NCBI RefSeq assembly: GCF_907165205.1
Contig: NC_058189.1
Span: forward strand, 39,706,270 to 39,770,269
Direction: 5' to 3'
DNA from: Coccinella septempunctata
Lineage: Eukaryota > Arthropoda > Insecta > Coleoptera > Coccinellidae
Length of the DNA stretch: 64,000 bases
Every line of letters starts with the position of its first letter. The first letter of the stretch is position 1. Shown piece after piece: positions 1 through 12,562 of the stretch. The position numbers were made by a program, and so were the translations under genes. The notes under the pieces were generated by a model that did no database searches, was not told the DNA's origin, and saw only the letters and a list, made by a program, of their open reading frames with translations.

Positions 1-1
1 T

Positions 2-1350
2 TTTGCGGAGAAGGTCAACAATTTGCAGATTCCTCCAGACCATGAGATCCTCTCGTTGGATGTTATCAGTCTTTTCACCAATATTTCCTGGGAGTTAACG
101 GAGAAGATAATAGTGGACAATTGGAGCAGGATTGAGGCCGTCACGAATATTCCTAGGCCTAAATTTGTTAACCTATTGAAGTTCCTGTTCGATTCCAACT
201 ATTTTAAATATAAAGGTGAATTTTACTCTCAAATCTTTGGGTGCCCGATGGGCAGCATCCTCAGCCCAACTTTGGCAGCTCTGGTGATGACGGTGTTGAT
301 CGGTTACTGCCTTAGCAAACTATCCTTCATTCCGGCATTCTTGTTCCAGTATGTTGATGACATTATATTGGCCATTCCTTCAAATATGAAAGAAGAACTC
401 CTAAGGATCTTCAACTCCTTCAACCCACATATACAGTTCACCATAGAAGAAGAGAAAGACAGATTTGTCCCATTCCTGGATACCAAAGTGATACGTTCTG
501 AGGACAACACAGTAAAGCTTGATTGGTACAGAAAGCCGACCAGCTCAGGAAGATATGTCCACTTCAATTCAAGCCATGATTGGCAAATGAAGATCAACGT
601 TGTTAACAACCTAAAGAACAGAATAATAGGCCTTACTCACATGGATTTCAAACAGAGTGCTCTGAACAGATTATATGACATCCTAAAAGATAATGGATAT
701 CCCCACGGCCTGCTTAAGAAGTTGATATTCTCGACATCCAATCGACGGATCTCACCTGATCCTCCTGAACATCCTCCTACCACACTGCCTCAACAAAGAC
801 AGGACGCTCCCCACGAGAGCTCACATGTCAGCCAAATAAAGTTTGCATCTCTGCCCTCATTGCCCGGTTTGACCAGTAAACTGGTTCACATTTTTTCCTC
901 TATTAGCAACGTGAAAATTGCCAGATATAACGTTTTCCCCAATAAGTTTCTCTTCACCAATCTCAAAGACAGAGCGGACGTTCTTTCCAGCTCTGATTGT
1001 GTCTACTCAGTGAGATGTTTAGACTGTGAGGGGGTCTATATCGGACAAACCTCCCAATCCCTAAAAAGAAGATTCGCGGTTCACAAAAGCGACGTCAGAT
1101 TACACCCTGACAGATGTGCCCTTGCTTTGCATGCTGCGAGAGCTGGTCATGTTTTCGATTTCGATAATCCGAAGATACTGTATTCTTGCTCAAATAACAC
1201 CAAACGGGTTTTTTTGGAAATGTGCTATAAATGAGCAATCAAATCCCATCAATAAACGTACCGACATTAAGGGTCTTAGTAACATTTATAATTATTTGCT
1301 CGCTTTGGACTCCAAAAGCGACATCTCTCCTCAACTTTCACAAACTTTAT
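2..1350 (+). pseudogene. Penelope-type reverse transcriptase / GIY-YIG endonuclease, frameshifted
   Basis: This is the replication protein of a Penelope-like element. The RT would copy element RNA and the nuclease would nick the target. The frame is open from base 2, so the true start is upstream. Counting from base 23, the RT active site YVDD is at residues 110-113 and a CPMGS block lies near 74-78. A Cys-rich linker with CVYSVRCLDC is at about 326-335. The GIY-YIG core (GVYIGQTSQSLKRRF) follows at about 337-351. The first frame stops at 1232-1234. The conserved C-terminal motif (INKRTDIKGLSNIYNYL) continues in another frame from about 1225 to 1350, so one frameshift near 1215-1230 breaks this copy. 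The family assignment is firm and the copy is probably inactive. Confidence 0.85.
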
Positions 1351-1775
1351 AACGTCATCCCACAAAATATGAGGATGGTAATTGTTCTCACTTTCGCTTT
1401 GGACTCCGGGGCGACATCTCTATTCCAAAACTCAAAACCTATTTCACTTTTAAAGAAAAAGATTTGACAGATTGTCATAGTCCTCTGTGGTCTGAGGATT
1501 TGTCTGTCCTCTGTGTCAATTTTTGGCGCCATTGTGCTTGTAACCTAGTTTAGCGATCTTTTTGACACGATTTTGTTTGTGTTATTACTTAGAGAATATT
1601 CATGTAGTTTCTCGAGATTGATGTAGTTTTCTTCCTTCCAATGATTTGTAATTGGTTGGACACATGCTGATTGTTTCTTTGCCATTCTTTCCACAACTAG
1701 TCAAACGTAAGTTTTTGTCTTGAAGATTTTTTAGTCTGTTAGATTTTAGAGGTTTTTAATAACTTTTTTAGCATC

Positions 1776-1805
1776 CTGATGAAGGACCTAAACAAGTGTC
1801 CGAAA
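1776..1805 (+). ncRNA. Hammerhead-ribozyme-like motif in the Penelope 3' region
   Basis: CTGATGA at 1776-1782 is followed by GGAC (1784-1787), a loop, GTCC (1798-1801) and GAAA (1802-1805). This is the order of a hammerhead core with helix II. Hammerheads are known in Penelope-like elements. One unpaired base follows CTGATGA, and helices I and III are weak, so this copy is probably degenerate and may not cut. Confidence 0.35.
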
Positions 1806-1862
1806 TATAGATGTACATGACAAATGGTTGTTTGATTTGTCTACATAGCCCCTTTATGCCGA

Positions 1863-1863
<1 letters not shown>

Positions 1864-1911
<48 letters not shown>
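1864..1911. repeat. TA microsatellite, left of TIR element
   Basis: Uninterrupted TA dinucleotides. They end exactly where the left TIR of the 1.24 kb element begins, and a second TA tract starts exactly where the right TIR ends. Confidence 0.95.
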
Positions 1912-3321
<1,410 letters not shown>

Positions 3322-3544
3322 GTACCTAGATGTTGGAACTTTGGATTGGTACACATTGAGTAAAATTTTGTCTACTCATGACACTATACATTGACAGATG
3401 AAATGAAAATAAAAATTCTATTTTGAACTAGAAAGTAGCAAATTAAACTCAGCCATATTTCCCATTACTATGTCCGAATGCCTTGCTAGATTAATTTTTC
3501 TGATGGGCACTATGGGCAGCCAAATCGTCTAGGTATATAATAAT

Positions 3545-4205
3545 TTAGATAGATAGATAACCTTTATTTGATCTAAGAATCACAGATTGTTAATCACGTC
3601 ACAAAAAAGAAGAAAAAAGAAGAACAAAAAACACAATGACAAATAGAAAAATTCAATAACACCAGAAAAGAATTATAGTCCTTCAAAGGATTTTTCACTA
3701 AGAAACTCGTTGAGAATATAGTAGGCCTTTCTCAGTAAAAATTTTTATCTAGCTTTTCTTCTGCCACACTGCACTGCCATGCTTAAAGCTTGGGGGCAAG
3801 ATATTCCAGATCTTGATCATGAGATAAGTACGTTTTTTTGTATGTAGGTAAAGTTGTTCTTTCCACACAGAGGTGAGTTTTACCTCTAGTGTCATACTCA
3901 TGCTTCAAGAGCAAGGTTTTGAAATCCTCATAGTTTTTTATCACATACATTATACATTCATATATGTATAAGCTGGTGAGTGTTAAAATATTATGCTGAA
4001 TAAAAACATCCTTACAGCTTTCTCGTTGGTTCTTCTTGAAGATTGTTCTTAGGCATCTTTTTTGTAGCTTAAATATTCTATCAGCCTCAACGGAAACCGC
4101 TCAAAAAATAACGCCATACCGAAGTCTGGAATGCACATAGGCATGGCATGCAGACAGGGCAGCATCAATCCCAACTCTGTCAGTGATGACTCTAAGAGCA
4201 TAGCA
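3545..4205 (-). mobile_element. LINE 3' end, 5'-truncated and degraded
   Basis: On the minus strand, 3760-3835 encodes a peptide with WNILPPSFKHG, and downstream comes KGLLYSQR-like sequence. This resembles the C-terminal tail after the RT domain of many arthropod non-LTR ORF2 proteins. The minus-strand 3' end is AATAAAGG followed by an (ATCT)n tail (3548-3560), which fits a LINE 3' terminus. Several stops and frameshifts are present. The clade is not assignable. Confidence 0.5.
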
Positions 4206-4239
4206 ATATTTTGCTAGACTTATTGCTATATTATCGTTT

Positions 4240-4480
4240 TTTTTTATTTGGAAGCTAATGATTCAAGAATAATGGATAAAATATAGTCTGACAGTTTTAG
4301 CAAGCCGAAACAATAAAAATTGGCCATGAAGCTGACTAAAATCAGTTTTTTTTTAATTATCTCTTCCCCTGGGCTTAAAACCTTTTTCGCATTTATCATA
4401 AAAGTTGTAGATCATAACATTTTCTACAGATTTTGACCTAAGCAATTTTTTCTACATTCAAACGTTTTTGAGATATATGG
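4240..4480 (+). repeat. Dispersed repeat, copy A (partner at 52045-52365)
   Basis: This stretch and 52045-52365 share several blocks in the same order and orientation. They include GCAAGCCGAAACAATAAAAA, ATCAGTTTTTTTTAATTATC and GAGATATATGGCGAT. No coding potential was recognised. It may be a non-autonomous element; its ends were not resolved. Confidence 0.7.
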
Positions 4481-4744
4481 CGATTAATGCGAGGTGTTTA
4501 GCGATACATGCTGAAGGGCCAGTCCCACCGCGCAAACTGTCAGATAAGCATGAATTCATTATCAGAGACACGTAGGGCATATACAGTATGTGTATCTGAC
4601 ACGCCCGAGTATGTACGCCTGACGATTTTGTTTTACATCTCTGAGACCCTGCAGACGCTTTCCCTACCGCTGAAAGTGCATACATCATAAAACCTTGTTT
4701 TCTCTCTACCAACTAATCTTCAAAATCCACTAGGTCTCCACGAC

Positions 4745-5062
4745 GCTCGAGTAAATCCCGATTTAGCATCGTCTGCTCCCCAACTACAATGCACCATGCC
4801 ATAAATCAATGAAAACGATGGAAAAATTGCCTGAATTGAGCATCCACCGTATTTTTCAGATGTGACCCTCAGTGGTTCTTTCTGTTTTCAGTCCTCAAGA
4901 GAATGCTCGCTGGACACAAATTTTGCGCCGCTGAAGAGGTAATAGCCAAAACTGAAGCCTAGCTCGAAGCTGAAGACAAATCGAACTATAAAAATGGTAT
5001 CGAAAAATTTATGACTGCTATAATCGTTGTATCGCCATCGGAAACAACTATATTGCATAACA
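4745..5062 (+). pseudogene. mariner transposase, C-terminal fragment
   Basis: Frame-corrected reading gives the C-terminal third of a mariner transposase. A block with NAPCHKSMKTMEKL is followed by a degraded version of the conserved PYSPDLAPSD region (DPQWFFLFSVLKRMLAG) at about 4860-4910. Next come AAEEVIAKTEA and the tail YKNGIEKFYDCYNRCIAIG, which stops near 5060. The order and tail match mariner transposases. The catalytic Asp before NAPCH is mutated, and there are in-frame stops and shifts. The N-terminal two thirds and clear TIRs are missing. Confidence 0.75.
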
Positions 5063-5279
5063 AAATTAAATTCTATGAAAAAACAAAGATTGTTTTCATG
5101 CTAGCCTACGAAACTTTCAACCCAACTCTTAAAAGCATTCAGTTGGCCTTAAAACAAGTTTTTGCAACTATAGAATGCAGGAAGGTTGACATACATGAAA
5201 TAAATGACATTGATGTCAAAACGACAATGCCGTGGCTGACAACTGACCAACTCCATTTTTTTAGGCTGCAAAAATGACG

Positions 5280-6240
5280 AATAGTCAAGTCACGTTAATA
5301 TAATATAGGGGTCAACGACTGAGAGAGATAATAAGCTGAAAACACCTTAATTTCGTGTTGTTGAAGTTGTATCAACAGTGATATATAATCATTTTCAGTC
5401 TATTATCCAAGGTCGAAGGTCCAAAAAAAAGCGGCTTTTCGCGATTATCTTGGTTTCTATGGCTCTAATGATGTTAATCATTATATCCAAGGTTATAGAG
5501 AATGAAATTTGTCAAAAATTACCCTAATTTTTTTTTCCATACGGACAATCTTTCTGAGATAGAGGGCGGAGAGCGGGCAGTACTTAACGAAACATGGTGA
5601 ATCTCTGTGACTTATATTATTATATTCTATTATTATATTATATTATTCTGATTCTACCGAAGTACCCATCAGAAGCTCTGTGAGCTTGTACGAGTTCGGA
5701 GAACCAGTTGCATTCTGTGTAGGCTTTGTTACTGTGTCCATACGGTACCTTAGGCACAGCACTGTTAATTTTAACCCAACAATGAATGAGGGCCTCTACC
5801 CGTATTGACTAGAAAATTTCTTTCCTTGCCTTGTATTATCCACAAAGCATGGAACATTGCAGTGAAAAATACCAAAATATTCTCAAGAAAGATTTCATTG
5901 AAATATTTAAGGAAGGTTTCGGGAATATTTACGGCAAGAAAGTTTTCACAATATTGGCAGAATATTTCCATAATACGTAATAAATGTTTTATGAAATATG
6001 ACTCATGATACTCCAATTTTTCGATTTTCACAATTTCGGTTGACATCTTCTTTCTCTTAATTTATTGCGTAACTCTGGTTTACTTCTTTGACCTCACACT
6101 TCTAATGAGTCATTGTTCGTTTCTATGGTAACGCAATATTTTTTTGTCCATGAAACTGGTCTAGGCTACCTAGATATCAATGCATCCTCGTATATGTACA
6201 GTAATTTGATACATCATCGAAAATTTTTATAATTTTTTCT
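5280..6240. other. No gene recognised
   Basis: AT-rich DNA with a TAT-rich patch near 5615-5655. A 67-codon plus-strand frame at 5805-6008 overlaps a longer minus-strand frame. Neither has a recognisable domain and both look like chance. Confidence 0.5.
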
Positions 6241-6241
6241 T

Positions 6242-6688
6242 ATGGCTATCCTATTTTTTAAGACTATTTTTATTTTTATTGGCATTGCAATGTACTTTAT
6301 CGATCTCGAAGAAGAAAGTGTATTTGACCCTATAGTTTCGGGAGACTTATAGCGTTTTCTATTGGTGAAACTAGTGCAGTGCGAGTGCATATTTTGATGT
6401 CACTACAATCATTCCAATGCATCTGAAGCTAGTTTTACCTTCGCAATTCGCTATAATAGCAAATTTCATTTGTAAAACTGGTGCGTATTGAGAGCATATT
6501 ATAAAAACAGTGCAATAACTTCAAGATATCCTAATTCACATTTGATGTTTTGTGATCCAGTGCAGCACTAGTTTTACCAATAGAAAACGCTATTAGAAAC
6601 AAAGATTAACGACATCGAAGATGATGACTGGCATGTTCGAACACCCGGAACGGGAACGATGAAGAATAAGAAGATAATGCAGAGTTAA
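6242..6688 (+). pseudogene. 66-codon small membrane-type ORF, split by a MITE
   Basis: The ATG at 6242 opens a frame that runs to TTA (6347-6349) and then meets a TAG inside the MITE. After the MITE the duplicated TTA (6593-6595) restores the same frame, which runs to TAA at 6686-6688. Removing the MITE and one TTA gives a continuous 66-residue protein. Residues 1-20 are hydrophobic (MAILFFKTIFIFIGIAMYFI), like a signal anchor or signal peptide. Residues 21-66 are polar, acidic at first (DLEEES; NDIEDDDWH) and basic near the end (KNKK). An in-frame stop precedes the ATG, so this is not part of a longer open exon as drawn. I do not recognise the family. The frame joining exactly across the target duplication argues it was coding before the insertion. 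As it stands, translation would end after 36 residues. Confidence 0.6.
6350..6592. mobile_element. 243 bp PIF/Harbinger-like MITE, TSD TTA
   Basis: The left end TAGCGTTTTCTATTGGT and its right-end inverse extend about 32 bp with few mismatches. TTA flanks it on both sides (6347-6349 and 6593-6595). A 3 bp TWA duplication is the hallmark of PIF/Harbinger transposition. There is no internal coding capacity. It interrupts the small ORF at 6242-6688. Confidence 0.85.
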
Positions 6689-6795
6689 AAAAAAATTGTT
6701 CACATTATTACACATTTCTAAATTTTCGATTTGACTGTATGTAAATATGAATATACATATAAATTATACAGCTGCTATATAAAGATTAAGAATCG

Positions 6796-7390
6796 TTTGC
6801 AGCAAACGCTCTTAGTGTTAAGTGACCCTTAAAATGAACCCTTAACTTAAATTACGTTGCACCAACTGTTAAGTGACATTTAAATGGCTAAAGCTAGCCT
6901 TAAATTTAAGTGCTCCTGTAATAACCACTTAGGTATTTAAGGGCGGGATTCTAACCTAAAATAATTTGTTGAACTCATAAACTGGCTGCAGAACTGCTGT
7001 GGTTTTTCTAATAACGTCAAGTACCTTTTATTTGACAATCCATTTTATTATCAGTAATAATGCTAATTCAGCAACAAAAAGTTGCCACTCTTTGATAATA
7101 ATATAATAGTTTACTTGACACTGACTGACAGGACAATAAAGTTAGGTTAATGAAATGACAACGATCATCGGCAACCGGCCAACCAATGAAAAGGCTTTAT
7201 TAGACTAGAATGAAGTTGCACCAAAATAAAAAACTGAAATATCGCTAGATATGAAAACTTAAGGGCCCCTTACTTAAGATTCTGTTAAGCCGCAGTCGTG
7301 CAACTGACAATAAAATTAAGCGTCCATTAACTTTGAACTACGCTTAGTTAAGTACTCATTTTAAGGGGGATTGGTGCGAACGGGCCTAAA
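6796..7390. repeat. Diverged inverted-repeat element rich in TTAAG
   Basis: The left part (6796-6950) and right part (7255-7385) share, in inverse orientation, words such as CTTAAAATGA, TTGCAC and many TTAAG/CTTAA pairs. The right end reads as a GGCCCGTTCGCACCAA-type terminus on the minus strand. It looks like an old MITE; exact ends and family are unresolved. Confidence 0.4.
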
Positions 7391-7399
7391 TATCGTTAC

Positions 7400-8615
7400 T
7401 CGTTTAATGCCTACTTTGAATCTATTAGTATAAGTTTAGGATATAAAATGTCTTTCAGTTAATGAGTTTTTAATTATACAAAGTAGATAAATTAAATGAA
7501 TATGAAATATATGTGTGAAATGATCACTGCTCAATTATTTTATAGTTATTTCCACAAGCTCGTTACTTTTATAATATTTTTTCAATTTTTTCATGAGTTA
7601 TTACTAATGAAAAGAAAATTTTTAAGATTTCCCCTTATCTCGAAGGACACATTTCTACTGAACTATTTTTTGTTTTCATCGAAAATTAACAAGGCGTGCC
7701 TTCTTAACCAAAACTCAGATATTCCTTGATGTAATTTGATGTCTGAATGATGTTGAGCATTGAAAACTCACGAACCGGAGAGACAGAAACACGGCATCGG
7801 ATTACTTTTCCAGTACCCCGATAAAAAATTCAGGCAAGTATAAATCTTTTCTTGCAAATTCGCCAAACATTCCGACCAAAATGAAGAAAAATATGCGGAG
7901 AACATAGAAAATCACTTAGTGTTGTAAATCGTTGTTATTCATCCCTTGACGAAAGAATTTCAAACCGGCACCCGTGAAAGTCCGCTATTTAGATTCTGCC
8001 CTCAGCGACTTATTGAGGTTTTTGTGATTTCCCGCGAGGGCTATCCAAAGTTTACGTGCGGACCTGCAGAAAAAAGGGATTAAAACATGTAACGCTTCAA
8101 ATTCATTGAAACAATAAAGGAAAGACTCAGGTCCATCGTTAAAAATTTACGTGATTCTTATCGAACACGCTCTTTTTACTCGTCAGTAGTCTGCACGAGG
8201 AGGAACCTATTGTTTATCGCCTGTATTGCTACAGTAAACACAAGTTAGATGGTAAATACTCCTATAACTCGTTGAATTTTTGACTGAAATCCTAGGGGAC
8301 GTCAATTTTCGTCTTCAATTTGACAACTGATGATGAATATTTGCAACTGTTTTATTAATTGCTTCAAGTGTGGTGTCGATTTTTTCCTCGAATGAAAAGT
8401 TATGTTTTGTGATACCTTTTATGAAAGATCTTCTGGACTTCTTTGCATCAAGCGAACACTGAAAATATTCTCTAAGGTGTAAGCCTTACAAGCTATGTCT
8501 TGATTTGATGAAGGGAGGCACTAAGTCAACATATAATTATGCTGATTCAGGACTAACAGTTTAGAAATTCCACAGGATTCGCTGTTTGTCATGAAAAAAA
8601 AAAACAATCGAGAAA
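7400..8615. other. No gene recognised
   Basis: AT-rich, without convincing coding frames, TIRs or splice-consistent exons. The 77-codon frame at 7496-7729 has no recognisable features. Confidence 0.5.
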
Positions 8616-8616
8616 G

Positions 8617-9836
8617 AAGGTATTTCACCAGTAAACGGACTAATAAAAACCGTGAGTAGAGGGCATTGAGAGTTCAAGAACACCTCGTATGTGTGTCTTA
8701 GGTACTTCTTTTCCGATATACAGGAGGTTTTCTGAAATTTCTCAAATTTTCGTTTGTCTATAACTCCTGAAATTCACTATCTATTCGACTGAAAATTTAT
8801 ATTTGGGTTGAAGTTGTTAGTTTCAATGGAACAAAACCTCTAATTTCAACCATTTATTTCAAAAATCAGAACTGGTCTCAGTGAGGCTTTATTCAACTTC
8901 AAACTCAACTACATACACCCTGTATGCAGTTTTTCATCATTTGTTTTATCTGTATGTATTATTGTCTCAAAATAAATGAACCATTGGTGGATCATGTTTT
9001 ATAAATACGCCTCAGGAATAGAGCTCTTCATGGAAATGGATTTAGAAATTCTTAATTGCAATATTTTTTTCTTCAACAAATATTTTTTTTTGATATATTC
9101 AACAATTATACCATATTCGATCATCAGAACTTGTTATTCATAATGATGAAATGTTGTTTAATTGATAATACACAAAAATGGAAAGAAAAACTAAGCTGTC
9201 CACTCATAATTGAAACTTGATCTTCAGAATAAATCGTCTATCTCTGGATAACTAGTTCTCAGACAAATCTCCAAAATATTTAGAAATGTTGTAAGTTTAC
9301 GCCAAAAAATAAAAGAAAAGTTTACTATGAACGTCCATGAATGTGTGAACATCAACCTAATTATATATTGGGTCGTTGCGGAATGTTGTTCAATATATGT
9401 GTATAAACGGCGATTCATTCTGGAGACAGAAAGAAAGTTATAATTATTTTTTTTTATGTTAGAGTAGTTTTTTTATTTCTACCTTTGTAAATCAACAATA
9501 ATGAAGCTTAGTGTCACAGTAAATGACAATTCTGAATAAATAAAGGGTGTTTTTCATCAGTTTGAATATAGAATCAATGAGTCCGGTCCTGAGTTTTGTC
9601 ATATTTTAATGTTTTGTTTCATTGAAACTAAAAACTTTAACCTGATAATAAATTTTCAGTCGAATCGATCTAAAATATCAGGAGTTATAGCCAAACGAAA
9701 ATTCGAGAAATTTTAGAAAACCCCTTGTATATCGGAAACCGAGAATCTGAGACACACATATGAGATGTTTTTGAACTCAGCTCAATGCCCTCTATCCACA
9801 GTTTTCAATTGTCTGTTTACTCGTGAAACGCCCTGT
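8617..9836 (-). mobile_element. Long-TIR mariner-like element, copy 1
   Basis: About 300 bp at 8620-8930 is the inverse of 9545-9836. Both arms carry GTAAACGGAC, CCGTGA, GAGGGCAT and CGATATACA words, and the right end is CGCCCTGT followed by TA. The middle (9000-9240) matches, in opposite orientation, the middle of the copy at 55761-61024, which has a mariner transposase remnant. So this copy lies on the minus strand with its coding part decayed. The left end is worn (GGTATTTCACC in place of GGGTGTTTCAC). Confidence 0.75.
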
Positions 9837-9848
9837 ATACCTACTACC

Positions 9849-10026
9849 TGATGTATAACTGATGATGTTGCCGAAGCTCAGAAATTTCCATGCTTTTAAC
9901 CATGTATTTATAAATTTCGCAGTTTCAGGTTGATACTCATTTTTAACATTTGCCGTACAATATCCAGTATGCAGTTGAGTAAAGACCATGGACAACTGGA
10001 ACATCAACACTGTGATCAATTGCTGA
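9849..10026 (-). CDS. Possible orphan internal exon, unrecognised
   Basis: On the minus strand an AG acceptor at about 10027 is followed by 59 codons without a stop, ending at a CAG/GTAGTA donor-like site at 9848. The peptide has a hydrophobic start (LITVLMFQLSMVF) and then a mixed, normal-looking composition (NEYQPETAKFINTWLKAWKF). The mariner-like element ends only 12 bp downstream, so any following exon would lie beyond it. No family recognised. It could be chance in AT-rich DNA. Confidence 0.2.
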
Positions 10027-10029
10027 ATT

Positions 10030-11780
10030 GTAATTAAATTGATGAATGATCATTATCTTTGCAACTATGTACTTTGAAAGTGGGCATAAAATTGTATTAA
10101 ACCCTATGTGTTGCTTCAAATTATGTCATTTCGAAGTGGTTTTTGTACATTCTTCTGAGGTTCAATCAGAAGGGCCAATTTCACTTTGCCTCTCTGCCGC
10201 ACTATCGAGGGACTTCATTTCTGTATTTTGAAGCTCTACAATATGAACATACAACTCCCATTGATCCAATAATTACTAGAACAATATGCATCGTGATAAA
10301 TTGCTACATTGTAGTTAAACGCCGCAAGGTTCTACACAATCACAATCGTATCTGCACGTCCTGATGAAAAATTTTAAATTCATGTAGGTTCATTCAGGTT
10401 TCTTGATTTTTCCTAGTTTCCCAGGCCACTTTTCAAAACTTTTCTTCCGCATTATACAACAACAAAATAAATAAAATAGGTTCAGCCTTTTCAACGTACA
10501 GCTATGATACCATGAAACAGGTATCCATTTTTATTCATAAAGATTTGCTTCCCAGCCTCTTGCTCTTCATTCCGTATGAATTTCGCGGTACCCAAAAATT
10601 AAATGAAAGAAAGAATTTGCTGAGCTTTCAAGATCTTCAGTATCGTCGAACATATTCCTACTTAAGCCAAAGATTATCAAGTTGATACTCTTTGTTTAAG
10701 CTGCCAACAGTTGAGTATGGTCCAATTTTTGTTTTCCCCTTAGTATTTTGATCAAAATGCTTATCCTTTCAACTTTGACAACTTGTGTCACGGTAAATAG
10801 TCATAAATGATAGAAATTTAACAGAAAGCCTTCTGGATGCGGAGTCCTCACCAACTTCTAGAAGCATTTCCTAGAAAAAGAAAAGGAAAAAAATACTTTC
10901 ATAGGAACATGTCCGAAGCATTTTTTGTTATACAAACATGTCCCTTCCTTGTTCCTTGTGTTTCAGATACTGAGGGAGATGAACCATCATAAGTTTTCAC
11001 AATAAAGGAAGTTTCTTCAAAAAAGTGCTCCAAAAAATTACATTCTTGCCTTCCAAAAATCTCGATCACATTTATTGAAATATCGACTATTCTCTAGAAA
11101 GTGTTTACGAGGAAGTATTCTCTTATTCGACAACCAAGAATTATTATTATTCATGAATTCTGGGATGTGAAAACTGATCGATATTCAATTCAACTTCAAG
11201 AAAATTGAATGAACGTAATCTCATGTAACCCAAGGTATTTGGTTCAACCGCAAAAATATCGAATTGTGATTTTCCATTATAATTCTTTTTCAATATAGAA
11301 TCAACGAACGAAGTAGGAAATATTTCAAGCCTTGTAGCGTTTTCAATATTCCTACAAATTCTTTCAATAAAAGTAGCAATTAAATCACGAGCAAGTGTAA
11401 TTCCCAGTTATCAACCCAATCAGATGAAGAATACTTCACGATACCGCTTTCACATTACATTTCTTCCTGTAGAATTCATGTCTGTAGCTCGTAAAACAAT
11501 TTGAGAAACGTCATGTGAGAATCGTTAAGAATTTATACGATAATTTTTCTGCGTGCTTGAAATATATCATCCTCGAATTGAGTTTCTCATAATGTTCGAA
11601 TCATGCCGTTCAGAAGAAAGGTATAATGTATATCGCTAATAATGTGAACGTGACGAATGTGGGAATTCGATTGGAATATGAGACTGATGAATTCAGAATT
11701 CAAAACAGCTAATTCATGCAAGTTTGCTAACCAGGTTATTAATTCTTCCAAGAATCTGAGATAACTTGAATAACTTTACA
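10030..11780. other. No gene firmly recognised
   Basis: The minus strand between 10040 and 10360 has short stop-separated stretches that weakly recall the tail of an insect odorant receptor (QKPL-like and STYS-like words). This is too weak to annotate. The rest is AT-rich without structure I can name. Confidence 0.4.
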
Positions 11781-11781
11781 A

Positions 11782-11868
11782 TAGCATCTTCAGGTGGTTG
11801 AAGATAAACCTTGAAGTTTACATGAATATTACCTGAACTCACCTGAAGGTGCTATCGTGATAGCTAAA
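11782..11868. repeat. Short imperfect inverted repeat
   Basis: TAGCATCTTCAGGTGG at the left faces CACCTGAAGGTGCTA at the right, about 45 bp apart. A CAGGT word also recurs inside. It could be a worn mini-MITE or a chance hairpin. Confidence 0.5.
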
Positions 11869-11869
11869 C

Positions 11870-12430
11870 ACGTGTCAGCCTTAGATCAACTTAAAAACAT
11901 ACATGAGCCACCCTTATATTTGGCGCTACCTGGTACACTGAACACGAAAATTTATGGTTAGCTGTCACTGCATTCGTGGCAAGAAGATGTTCAACAATCG
12001 TGAATAATCCTGATCTACCGAGTTCGACAAAACTAATGTCCGTTTCACCTAACTAATTGATGAAGTTTCGAATATTGGCGGCAAGGCTCAGGAAAATGTT
12101 CGAAAGATAACGTTTTGATGGAAACGTTTCCATGGAAACATAATCTAACTTTAAACTTCAATCAAATTATTCGAAAACTACGGAACTCATATCAAGTTTT
12201 CCTGTGAAATATTGGCTATTATCTAACTGGATTCGATTGAATATGATCGAGTGAAAACACAGAGAAGAGCTCAGAGCCTACCAAAAGGTATCTTCTATAT
12301 TTCTGGTATTATAGTTAATGAATTCTCCTCTCACTGTATGTTCTTTATATTCTCAAGTTCGTCCTGAGATGACAGATAAGTCTTAACCGTAAGAAATTCA
12401 TAAGAAAATTAAACTTTTCCACAAAAAATC
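11870..12430. other. No gene recognised
   Basis: AT-rich DNA with no frames or repeats that stand out. Confidence 0.5.
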
Positions 12431-12439
12431 ATTTTTTCT

Positions 12440-12562
12440 TCTAGCGTTTCGAAAGTATTACTTTCCACACGCATTGACGTTTGGAAAGTAGTACTTTTCC
12501 AAAATCGTGCGGAATGAGCCCTGCTATTCACTTACCGCAAGCATATGCGTGCTGGTTTTTTT
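12440..12562. repeat. GC-palindrome family, copy 1 (diverged)
   Basis: Contains TTTCCACACG, GTGCGGAATG, CCCTGCTATTC and ATGCGTGC words in the order seen in the palindrome island at 47470-47520 (GTGCGGGAAA, CCCTGCTAATTC, ATGCGTGC). It is a diverged member of the same repeat family. Confidence 0.5.

Larger units (their letters stand above)
1..1860 (+). mobile_element. Penelope-like retroelement, 5' cut by window edge
   Basis: The reading frame is open from base 2 and encodes a reverse transcriptase followed by a GIY-YIG type nuclease. That pairing defines canonical Penelope-like elements. The non-coding 3' part (about 1350-1860) holds a hammerhead-like motif at 1776-1805, and the element stops at a TA microsatellite at 1864. 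The 5' end lies outside the window, so full length and any flanking pLTR cannot be seen. Confidence 0.8.

Noticed and set aside
1231..1467. Separate 78-codon gene after the Penelope ORF
   Set aside because: The conserved C-terminal residues lie in the other overlapping frame; this is a frameshifted tail plus 3' sequence.
5771..6046. 91-codon minus-strand and 67-codon plus-strand frames
   Set aside because: They overlap on opposite strands in AT-rich DNA with no domain or splice support.
10046..10364. Possible odorant receptor C-terminus on the minus strand
   Set aside because: A few words resemble the family, but each lies in a different frame with stops between; not enough to call.
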